Below, in pieces: positions 55,149 through 64,000 of a DNA stretch of 64,000 nucleotides. Made by a program: the position numbers and the translations under genes. The notes below the pieces were generated by a model that was given only the letters and a program-made list of their open reading frames with translations, made no database searches and had not been told where the DNA came from. The first letter of the stretch is position 1. Each line of letters begins with the position of its first letter. The DNA comes from Wallemia ichthyophaga EXF-994 (Eukaryota; Basidiomycota; Wallemiomycetes; Wallemiales; Wallemiaceae): contig NW_008806279.1 of assembly GCF_000400465.1 (NCBI RefSeq), forward strand, positions 1-64,000, given 5' to 3'.

Positions 55149-56423
55149 ATGGAGGTCACAAGGCGGCTGCATATTGCGGGAATGACGCCATCTATCACGC
55201 TCAAAGACTTGGAGAATAGATTTAGCAGATTTGGTAGCGTTTTAAGCGTCGAAGATTGTGGCAGGGATGGTAATGGTGATCCACGCAAATATTGCTTCAT
55301 GAACTTCCAAGCAAACCAGGCACAACTTAATAAGCGTATGTCTATCCCATTGTTCTATCAAATTACTTAGATTTCTCCAGTGATGCAAACATTCTCCAAC
55401 TCGCACTGGAAGGACGCTAAGTTGAGGATCAGCGAAGCAAGGCCCAACTATATTACTAGATTGGAAATAGACAAAGAGAAAGCTGCAGAAAAGGAGCGCA
55501 GGAAGGAGTTTAAGCGAGTGAGAAGACTTCTCCAAAAGAAATTAAGAGGCAACCTCAAGACCTACGCAAAGGATATGCGCTTGACAACACCTTACAATGC
55601 AAAATGGAGAAATGTGAGTCTTTCCCAATCACAATAGGCCTTCTAACCATTCAAATAGGGCTGGTACATCACTCCCGCTAAGCACCTCATACATCCAATA
55701 CACATACGCCCTGATCATCCTGTTCCAGTGCCATCCACGTCTAGAGATCCATCGAAATCTTCAAACGACTCAAAAGCTCCGAAACCACCAAAGAAATCTA
55801 AGCAGATCATGATAGATCCGCGCAAGTATGGCCCTATGCATTATGGAGAGAGTATGATAGGCAGTGAAAACGTAAGCTCTGACAATAGACCTTGGAGATG
55901 TGAACAAGACGAGCAAGGTCGTGTAAAATGGCTCAAGGATGGTGACGATGATGAGATATACAACGTAGCTCACGCTGATCCACAGAAAGTTTACGAAGAG
56001 AATGCTGATCAGTATAACAATTTGGATGACAAAGTATTTGCGTCAAAACCTAGACCTAAAGCGAACAACATCGACGAAATTGAGAATCAAGTAAGAAGAC
56101 TAGAAGAGAACGAGAAGAAATATGATGAGGATGCACTCAGTGATGACGATGAGGATGAGATATTTGCAATGCTCGAGAGCCAGAGGTTGAGGGAGAACAG
56201 AAGCGAGTCACCACTGTTTGAAGGTGCACAACCAAAATCTTTTGACTGGCTAAACACAATTCCAGAGTTAGACAAGACGGAACAAGCCAAAGCTCAGCCT
56301 AAGGTCGATCCGTCCGCGGAACAAATCAAGCAAGAGCACAAATCACAAAACGCACTTCTTGATTCACTTTTTCAGAGTAATGACTTTGGAAGAAAAGCAT
56401 CAATAGATATAGACTCCGACTAG
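55149..56423 (+). CDS. Nop8/NOL8-like nucleolar RRM protein
   Basis: Three exons (55149-55335, 55381-55613, 55659-56423; both introns 45 nt) give 394 aa. The N-terminal RRM runs RRLHIAGMTPSITLKDLENR through GDPRKYCFMNFQANQ, and intron 1 falls inside it. After it comes FSNSHWKDAKLRISEARPNY, which matches the post-RRM block of Nop8/NOL8 (W-K-G-x-L-R-I-x-x-A-K). A basic helical stretch (EKERRKEFKRVRRLLQKKL) and an acidic C-terminal half with EEDE-like clusters follow. The orthologues act in 60S ribosome assembly in the nucleolus. Assignment rests on the RRM plus this block, so moderate confidence. Confidence 0.75.
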
Positions 56424-56493
56424 TGTTGTAATAGTAGTATTAGCAAGATTATTCACATTTTAATACAGGATTGTGATTAAGATTAAAGAGAAA

Positions 56494-59400
56494 CTAGCGA
56501 TGACTTGGTCTTACGCTAGATGATTGCGAACCAATTGCAAGAAGCTTTGGGTTCGACATATGTCCTATAAAACACTTATGAGAAAAGTAATTATCAGCGC
56601 ATCATCAACTCACCTGATATAGAATTTTGTGAGCGGTGTTTGCGGTTGAAAGTGCTTGTGCCAGACATGCGCGAGCGCACAGAGAATGGCGAATCCGCTC
56701 CTGTTCTGTAAGCTGAGTTTTTGTGGTTGGCATGATTGATGTGGCTCATGTCATGTTGCAGGCCCGCAACTGTATGTTTGCCACCACAACAAACTCTTGG
56801 GTCATCAAGGCCCTCATCAGATGCATCGTTGAGGTTCTCATCCTTGTAACGATAAGTTGCGCTTGATTTCGGTCTAGATGGACTTTCCAAGAAGCTAGCG
56901 TTGTTCGCTCTCAGGTATTCAGATGCAGGCGTACCTGCTCTCTTACCCGCTGATGAGCTATAGCCGGAGAAGTACTTTTTGGCACGAGGTGTAGTACCCA
57001 TTCCCATTCCAATATTCGATAGCGCTGACCTTGTCTTGGTTTTAGCAGTGGAGAACGACCAATCAGCATAACCAGTAGCTGTCTTTCCAACGCTGCTGCT
57101 TATTGAGTTACGCGGCTTAGAACCGAAGTCCATCTCTGCGATACTGCTAAATGATGGCCTTCCACTAGCCTCTGAACCGGCGTAAGGTGCTGGATTTATC
57201 GAGTTGCGTTGAAGAAGGTATGACAGTGCGTTCAGCCACATTTCGTGTCTCTCTCTATTTGATGCTGTTAATTTGAGCTCACGATCTTGTGAAGTGAAAA
57301 CAAGTATACTCTCGTGATGTAAGCCAGGTGGAGATGGATTTGGATCATCGATGCTCTCTACGCGCTCAATTGGAACACTCTTCGACTGGGTTTCGGATAC
57401 GTTAGGTCCACCCTGCTCATCTTCACTCCAGAAAAGCATCTTGTTGTATGGATGGAGCCAGAAGTATCTTCTGTGACGCTTGCCGGTATTTCCCTTTAAG
57501 ATAGATTTGCGAGTGTACTTGAAGAGGAATTCACCTAAAAGATCGTTAGTCCGGTCAGTCAAAGGTAAAAATCATCACTCACCAATCATGGTTTGCGTAA
57601 TAGCTTGAATGATTGGATCTGGTTGGGTATTTCCGAGTACATTGCTGCCTGCCATGCTGACACTGTCTTCATCGCTCTCGTCATCTTCGTCCAGATGATT
57701 ATTAGCACTCTTTGGCTCACTCAAGTGTGCAGAAGATGAGCTCACGCTGTAAGAACGGCGCTCGATATTCGACACAGTACCGAACGAGTCACTCGTCTTT
57801 CTTCTGTGTGATTGCGTAGATGTATTTCCGGGCTTGGCTGATCTGAAGCTACCGAGTGACGAAAGCGGTGTACCCGATCTACTATTGTGCTGACTACCGA
57901 CTGCACTCTGGAAAGACATGTTCGACATTTGTTTCCTCAATGCAGGTCTACCCTTAGAGCCAGTAGAGATGGTTTGAGAGCCTCTGTTAGTTGCTCTACG
58001 AATAAATTCTGGCGGCGGTGGTGATGTTGGTCTTGGTGGTGGCATACCTCCGTATGGCAAGGCTGTAGAACTTGAACGAGAGATGATGTCAATGTAGCCA
58101 CCTTGAACTGAAGTTGAGGAGGCTCTCCTTGGAACATCGGGAACCTGTCTAGATCCCCTTCTTGAGACACTCTTGTGCTTGTCTGATAGAGCTGTGCTGA
58201 CGTCCTCAACGTTGTGCTCCGATGTTTGATCAGGGTTTTCGAGATCGGCTTTTGGTTTACTTGTTGGAGATGTTGGATGCTCTTGTTCATGATAGACGTG
58301 AATTGTCTTGACACGTGGTGTGTTGTCATTGTCATTGTCGGTCTGTACACCGAGATGGGTTTGGCCTTGGAGTGTCTGAGATCCGACAGAGGCTGTATTT
58401 GGTTTCGTTGCAGGGAGGTGTTTGATTTTCTCAACCGGAACCTCAACTTTCTTTTCAACAGTCTTTTCGACGATTTTCTGGGCCGTGTGAGAAGTATAAT
58501 GACTGGAGCTGACTGTAACATACCTCAATCTCGATTGGTACCTCAACTGGCACTTCAACCTTCTTTTCAACAGATAATTCGACGGGTACCTCAACCTTCT
58601 TCTCAACAATTTTCTCAACAATTTTCTAGGCTGTGTGAGATGCATAGCAGGTAGCACAAAATAACATACCTCAACTGGTACTTCAATTGGAACTTCAACC
58701 TTCTTTTCAACAATTTTTTCGACAAGTTTCTGGGCTTTGTGAGGATTCTGGTAGATGAAGCATACTAAGACATACCTCAACGGGCACCTCGATTGGCACC
58801 TCAACTTTCTTGTCGACGACCTTTTCAACAAATTTCTGTGATGTGTGAGATTGTAATGCTGAGAGAAATCTGACTTACTTCCACAGGAACTTCAACAGGT
58901 ACCTCAACTGGTACTTCAATCATCTTTTCAACAACGTTTTCGACGATTTTCTGTAACGTGTAAGATTTAACTGGTGATGGGAATTTGACTTACCTCCACA
59001 GGAACTTCAACGGGCACCTCAACTTTCTTCTCCACAATCTTTTCAACGAGTTTCTCCACAGGTACCTCTTTCTCGATGACGCGTTCGTCTGGTTTGAGCT
59101 GCTTTTCGACAACAATTTCGATAGGCTTCTCGACGACGCGCTCAACGATCTTCTCGACTTCGATTTCCTTGGGTATTTCTATGATCTTCTCAACTGGTAT
59201 CTCGACAGTCTTCTCGACAATCTTCTCTACTGGTACTTCGATGATCTTTTCGAAAGGTACCTCGACTGTCTTCTCTACAGGAACCTCGACAACCTTTTCA
59301 ACGATCTTCTCGATAGGTACTTCTACTATTTTCTCTACAGGTACCTCGACTATCTTTTCTACAGGTACCTCGACAACCTTTTCAACGATCTTCTCGATAG

Positions 59401-62400
59401 GTACTTCTACTATTTTCTCTACAGGTACCTCGACTATCTTTTCTACAGGTACCTCGACAACCTTTTCAACGATCTTCTCGATAGGTACTTCTACTATTTT
59501 CTCTACAGGTACCTCGACTATCTTTTCTACAGGTACCTCGACAACCTTTTCAACGATCTTCTCGATAGGTACTTCTACTATTTTCTCTACAGGTACCTCG
59601 ACTATCTTTTCTACAGGTACCTCGACAACCTTTTCAACGATCTTCTCGATAGGTACTTCTACTATTTTCTCTACAGGTACCTCGACTATCTTTTCTACAG
59701 GTACCTCGACAACCTTTTCAACGATCTTCTCGATAGGTACTTCTACTATTTTCTCTACAGGTACCTCGACTATCTTTTCTACAGGTACCTCGACAACCTT
59801 TTCAACGATCTTCTCGATAGGTACTTCTACTATTTTCTCTACAGGTACCTCGACTATCTTTTCTACAGGTACCTCGACAACCTTTTCAACGATCTTCTCG
59901 ATAGGTACTTCTACTATTTTCTCTACAGGTACCTCGACTATCTTTTCTACAGGTACCTCGACAACCTTTTCAACGATCTTCTCGATAGGTACTTCTACTA
60001 TTTTCTCTACAGGTACCTCGACTATCTTTTCTACAGGTACCTCGACAACCTTTTCAACGATCTTCTCGATAGGTACTTCTACTATTTTCTCTACAGGTAC
60101 CTCGACTATCTTTTCTACAGGTACCTCGACAACCTTTTCAACGATCTTCTCGATAGGTACTTCTACTATTTTCTCTACAGGTACCTCGACTATCTTCTCC
60201 ACAGGCACCTCAACCTTCTTCTCCACAGGCACCTCGACGATCTTTTCTACTGGGACCTCAACGATCTTTTCTACTGGAACTTCGACGATCGTTTCTACCG
60301 GGACTTGGACGATTTTTTCAACTGGAACCTCTAAGATCCTTTCGACTGGGACCTCCACGAGTTTTTCGACTGGAACCTCGATGATTTTCTCAACCTCCTT
60401 CTCAACGATGCTCTCAACAGGCACCTCCTTCTCTACAATCTTCTCAATAACGCGGTCTTGCACACCACCCAACTGAGAAGAATCAGCGAGGTTAGTCTTG
60501 TGTGAGGTAGGCTGAGAAGGTGGAATGAAAGAATCACGGAGACCGCTAGCGCTCAGTTTGTTCTTGACAGCTCTGCCGCGTCTCCTACCCAACGACGACA
60601 TGGAGACGTTAGCTTGGGAGATATTGGTATTGGTATTATAATTGCTATCTTCTTCTGAGCTACTCTCCTGTTGAGTCCCTGTCGCTGATGTGCTGCTTGG
60701 TTGTTTGACTGGCGAGTGTGAAGCGAAAAGCGGATCGAGGTCGTCATCGTCGTTATTATCATCATTCTGGTCAGGTGAGTGAGAGGCATCTGTTTCGAAT
60801 TCAGGGAGCTGAATTGATGTTTGACTGGTGTCATCGAGCTGTTTGGAGTTAGTTATGTGCGTACACATATTTGGCAGTACTCTCAACTCACCTCAATAAC
60901 ATCACTTCTATCATACTTATCGTGCTTATCAGTCAAGGCAGACTTACGAAGTTTAGAAGCGCGTGATTTGCTTGGTTTGCCTTTGTTCTTGGATTGTAGA
61001 TTGGTTGGGCTGCTCTGGCTGACGTTAACTTGCTCCTCCTTCTCCTCATCGCTATTATCACCACTCTCATCACTCTCACTATCCTCAACACCTTCGTCCG
61101 GCCCTCTTTGAGACAGGGCCAATTTGCGTTTATATTCGATGATATGACCTTTTTCGTTGCGCAATTGTCTCTGCAGGCCAGCAATAACTCTCTCTTTGTT
61201 CCCATAAGCGACGCGTAGGGTTTCATTTTCGGAAGCGAGAGCAGTAGCGGTGCGAGCGCCACCTGGGGTCATATTAGCATCGTTAGTGTTAACGCGAGGT
61301 GGTCTGGGTGAATCGAAGACGGGCAGGCTGAAGTTACCCGTATGTCTACGTCTACCAGCTGAGTCGCTTTCCTCGAAGATCTCATCGAGGAGGCCCTGCG
61401 TGGGATGATACTCCCCTGGATGACCGAAATCGCTGCGATCGGGGTCGAATTCTGCGTCGGTGTTGAATCTGCGGCTGAAATCGTTGTCATACATCGTATT
61501 GTTCATGCTGACGTCGTTGGAATGGTTGCGTACACGCTTCGCTCGACCCTCCTTCTCTAATCTGTCGATCTCCTTCTTGGCACTCTCAACCGCACTGGCT
61601 AAATCACCCTTTTCACGCGTTGCTGTTGCTCGGTCTTTCCTAGCGAGAGCTGTTTCTGTCTCGTATTTTTGTTTAAGTTGCTCGAGTGATTGGTTCAGTT
61701 TCTCGCTATCTTGGCGCCGTTCTTCGAGGGAGTCTCTCGAGAGCGAGAGGGACTTAGTAAGTTTGTTGCGCTCAGCTTCAAGTTTGGTGAGTGAGTCCTG
61801 ATGGTTTGTGTTACTTGTGTACAGCTCCTGGTTTTGCATTTCGAGATTCCAGTTGTCTTCTTTGAACCTATCGACTGTCTGTTCGAGCGAGTTGAGACGA
61901 AGGAGGAGATCGTCATGTTTTGCGTGCGTGTGCTCCTTATCTAATTGAAGATTTTTGATAGTATCGTCGCGTTCACTGATCAGACTCTGTAGACGTCTCA
62001 CTTCTATTAACAAATGCTGGCCAATCTCAGCAGCGAATTCAACATCGTCTGACCTGTGCGCTGCATTACGCGATCTTCTATGGGACTGATTCTTGTGTGC
62101 TGGTGCTGTGGGTACAGCGAATGGTTGTGGGGAGTTGGCAGCTGTGCTGAGAGCGAATGAGGAGGTGGAAGGGAGAGTGGGGATGATAGTAGAGTCTGAG
62201 GTATTTGCAGGTGAATTAACTGAGTTGTGTTCACTCTGATTGTGCTCGCTCTCCAATTTCATCACTGTCGCTCTCAATTCTTCCACCTTGTCAGCGTAAT
62301 TGGGGTCATTGGGGTCGTCGGGATTGCTGTCTACACCTTCAATAAGCCCAGATAATTCTTGACGCTGTTTAAGCAGAGATTCCCCCAATCTGCCTGTATT

Positions 62401-62538
62401 TGCGAGCTGCGTGTCCTTCTGCGCGAGAAGATGCGCGAGCTGACGGCGCAATTGCTTTTCACCGAGATTATCTGGTGGCACTGGATTGAGCTTAAATTGC
62501 GTTGGCTGGCTCGCATCACCAGATTGGAATATATCCAT
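56494..62538 (-). CDS. NUM1: Num1/ApsA/Mcp5-type cortical anchor with PH domain
   Basis: Nine exons give about 1,890 aa. Exon 1 (62538-60892) encodes Ser-rich sequence and long coiled coil at about 200-330 ([20 protein letters not shown]), then acidic and basic linkers. Exon 2 (60838-58994) is mostly repeats of the type [19 protein letters not shown]. Exons 3-6 (about 58950-58877, 58835-58776, 58729-58670, 58625-58524) repeat the same theme. Exon 7 (58477-57583) is a disordered Ser/Pro-rich linker. Exon 8 (57534-56614) holds the PH domain ([14 protein letters not shown]...[16 protein letters not shown]...[15 protein letters not shown]), typical of Mcp5/Num1. Exon 9 is a short tail. Such proteins bind PI(4,5)P2 at the cortex and anchor dynein and mitochondria. 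Exon 3 length is the least certain. Confidence 0.85.
58478..58993 (-). repeat. Tandemly duplicated exon+intron units in NUM1
   Basis: Exons 3 to 7 each start with AAA plus a K-(I/F/L)-VEK codon run and are each preceded by a 41-46 nt intron. The five introns are at 58951-58993, 58836-58876, 58730-58775, 58626-58669 and 58478-58523. They share starts (GTAAGTC or GTATGT) and ends (CTCACAC or TCACA...CAG). Exons 4 and 5 are both exactly 60 nt and encode near-identical peptides. Exon 6 is 102 nt, and the start of exon 7 repeats the same motif. The pattern shows duplication of whole exon-intron modules. Confidence 0.85.
59281..60200 (-). repeat. 84-bp tandem repeat array, about 11 copies, in NUM1
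   Basis: The marker ACCTCGACAACC recurs eleven times at a constant 84-bp spacing from about 59283 to 60123 (plus-strand reading). Most copies look identical across the whole unit, including third positions. Each unit encodes 28 residues with the pattern [20 protein letters not shown] plus VEVPIEKI. The flanking copies on both sides diverge. Uniform copies imply recent amplification or gene conversion. Confidence 0.95.
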
Positions 62539-62815
62539 CTGCTCTTGAGCGTAAGTTGCAGAGAGGGAAACGCGTTTTAAAAAATAAAAATAAAAAGTAA
62601 AACACAGAAATGTCTTTTATATTGTATAATCTAATAATTTACGCGTATGTTTGCTGTGTTTGGGATTATTTTGGGTGAAGTTGGTGGAGATGTCAAGGGA
62701 GAAGACATTGAGGGAGATCAGGGATTTGAAATAGAAGGCGCTAACGGGGTGTATTGAGGTATATACGCAGTAATAACCGTTGCGCTATTCAATCCACTCT
62801 TCCACTCGTACCACC

Positions 62816-64000
62816 ATGGCTTCTCTATTCCCAAAGCCACCAAAGTCACCAAAGCCACCAACAGATAAAGCTCTACGGCGATGGGTGAGCACGGACAGCC
62901 TCCACTCCTCCCGCTATGCTTGGCCCTTCCTGGCAAAGCCCAGATCCACCAGCAATCTCCATGCCATACAGACGTTGAAGTTGGTAGATAAGCCGACAGC
63001 AGTAGACGCAGCCACGGGGGAACACGCAGCCACGCCGCCACCAACACCCACACGCCGCACACCTCACAAAAAGTTCATTCGCCCCAGCCAGCCATTCTAC
63101 CACCGCGTCAACGAGTACGTAGGGCGGTTTAAAGGGCTAGTCAAGCTGGAGCAGCAAGCGAGTGAGCACAAATTCAATAACAGGATGCATGAGTGGCCAC
63201 TTGACAAACTGAAGCAAGAGGGCTATGTCATTACTGACTTGAGTGCTTGCCACGCCAGGAGGAAGTGGGGGAAACCCAGTGCCATTTTTCAGCTCAATCC
63301 GGGTCATTTGCTGCCCTCTCACAGATTCAGGAAGGGTGAGACTGTCACGTTGAGCGAGTTAAGTGAGTTGAGTGAGGTGGATGCAAATGCAAATGCAAAT
63401 GCCTCCGATGTCCCCCGAAAATGGTCAGGAACCGTCGATTCAGTCTCGCCCACACACATACAGCTCCTGTTTGACAGACGCGTCCCTATCACTGCCGATG
63501 CCAGGTACAGAATCGATATGGCACTCGCAGATGTCCTCTACAAACGCTCTTTGGAGGCGCTCGAATCGCTCTGTCTCGATCCAGTAGAGCAGGCCAAGGT
63601 GTCTGATAGTGCGCTTAAAGGGACGCATCTGTGTGATGTTATCCTGAATACTGGCAATTCTGCCAACACCACCAACACAAACTATCAAGGTATTTTCGCG
63701 AATGACTGCTGGATGCGAAGCTGGGCATTACGTTACTCGCGTGCAGATCCACTCGCTATAGAGGGAGATCCCGAGCTATCACTGAATGCGCGGCAGATCC
63801 AAGCGGTAGCGCTAATGATTGGCAACCGGGCCTCACTCATACAAGGACCACCAGGGACGGGCAAGACGGCGACTATCTCGCACAGCATCGCTCTGATGAA
63901 GCAGCACTTTCATATCCCCCACCCCATCCTCATCGCCGCATACACCAACGTCGCCACCGACAACATTGCGTCTATCCTATCTGCGGCGGGGATGAAAATA
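62816..64000 (+). CDS. UPF1-like superfamily 1 helicase, 5' part (runs off window)
   Basis: Open frame of 395 codons without a stop to the window end, so the 3' part is missing. The start ATG at 62816 has a favourable ACCACC context. The N-terminal ~120 residues are Pro/Lys-rich and disordered. A region like the UPF1/IGHMBP2 beta-barrel follows (KGLVKLEQQASEHKFNNR, SGTVDSVSPTHIQLLFDRRV). The helicase core begins with the Q-like motif LSLNARQIQAVALM, then Walker A IQGPPGTGKTATI and motif Ia ILIAAYTNVATDNIA. This is the DNA2/NAM7 (SF1B) class acting on RNA or DNA. Motifs II-VI should lie beyond 64000. It diverges from NUM1 over 277 bp. Confidence 0.85.
   Translation, partial: MASLFPKPPKSPKPPTDKALRRWVSTDSLHSSRYAWPFLAKPRSTSNLHAIQTLKLVDKPTAVDAATGEHAATPPPTPTRRTPHKKFIRPSQPFYHRVNEYVGRFKGLVKLEQQASEHKFNNRMHEWPLDKLKQEGYVITDLSACHARRKWGKPSAIFQLNPGHLLPSHRFRKGETVTLSELSELSEVDANANANASDVPRKWSGTVDSVSPTHIQLLFDRRVPITADARYRIDMALADVLYKRSLEALESLCLDPVEQAKVSDSALKGTHLCDVILNTGNSANTTNTNYQGIFANDCWMRSWALRYSRADPLAIEGDPELSLNARQIQAVALMIGNRASLIQGPPGTGKTATISHSIALMKQHFHIPHPILIAAYTNVATDNIASILSAAGMKI

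Noticed and set aside
59281..60200. CRISPR-like or satellite array
   Set aside because: The units are directly adjacent without unique spacers, are coding in frame with flanking exons, and lie in a eukaryotic gene.
58985..60476. Two long plus-strand open frames (449 and 466 codons) across the NUM1 repeat
   Set aside because: They exist because an 84-bp (3n) repeat without stops stays open in several frames. Their peptides are pure repeats, and the minus-strand frame joins the coiled-coil and PH domains of a known family.

Overview
The window is nuclear DNA from a fungus with a very compact, intron-rich genome. About 30 protein genes and one tRNA fill nearly all of 64 kb. Most introns are 41-63 nt long with GT...AG ends, and many have a CTAAT/CTAAC-like branch site. 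The gene set (Zn2Cys6 factor, Num1-type PH anchor, AzgA permease, PDAT, trifunctional FOL1, cutinase) and the intron style point to a basidiomycete. A small-genome lineage such as Wallemia would fit, but that is inference and no marker was searched. No bacterial operon, transposon, CRISPR array or virus-like element is visible.

Layout. 0.1-0.8 kb (-): secreted cutinase-like esterase. 1.3-5.4 kb (+): PDS5. 5.6-7.5 kb (-): helical-repeat protein, probably mitochondrial. 7.6-10.8 kb (+): CSN5, FUR1, tRNA-Ala(CGC), mitochondrial IF-3. 10.9-13.9 kb (-): FOL1 and RPL7. 14.3-17.1 kb (+): F-box/WD40 protein. 17.2-28.7 kb (-): Zn2Cys6 regulator, HIR1, flavodoxin-like quinone reductase, mitochondrial uS8, WAPL-like cohesin release factor, OXA1. 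28.8-31.8 kb (+): BRF1. 31.9-33.7 kb (-): ATP1. 34.2-35.4 kb (+): MEF2-type MADS-box factor. 36.1-38.9 kb (-): PDAT/LRO1. 39.0-39.7 kb (+): dolichyldiphosphatase. 40.0-41.6 kb (-): UNC93-like membrane protein. 42.2-45.7 kb (+): RPS26 and a PPR protein. 45.9-50.8 kb: secreted beta-propeller hydrolase (+), FAD oxidoreductase (-) and purine permease (-). 51.6-55.1 kb (-): NCA2 and a TBC Rab-GAP. 55.1-56.4 kb (+): NOP8/NOL8-like RRM protein. 56.5-62.5 kb (-): a very repetitive NUM1/ApsA-type cortical anchor. 62.8-64 kb (+): 5' part of a UPF1-like SF1 helicase cut by the window edge.

Most genes are housekeeping. Two cohesin regulators that work together (Pds5, Wapl) lie 20 kb apart. Several genes serve mitochondria (IF-3, uS8m, OXA1, ATP1, NCA2, PPR). 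PDAT and dolichyldiphosphatase, both expected in the ER, share a 63-bp divergent promoter.

The most unusual features are gene structures. NUM1 carries about 11 near-identical 84-bp repeats followed by a tandem series of duplicated exon+intron units. Two unrelated genes each have a 12-nt microexon. Two genes have introns at the initiation codon: one after ATG, one inside it (A|TG). All exon models were joined by hand from splice sites, frame continuity and family conservation.
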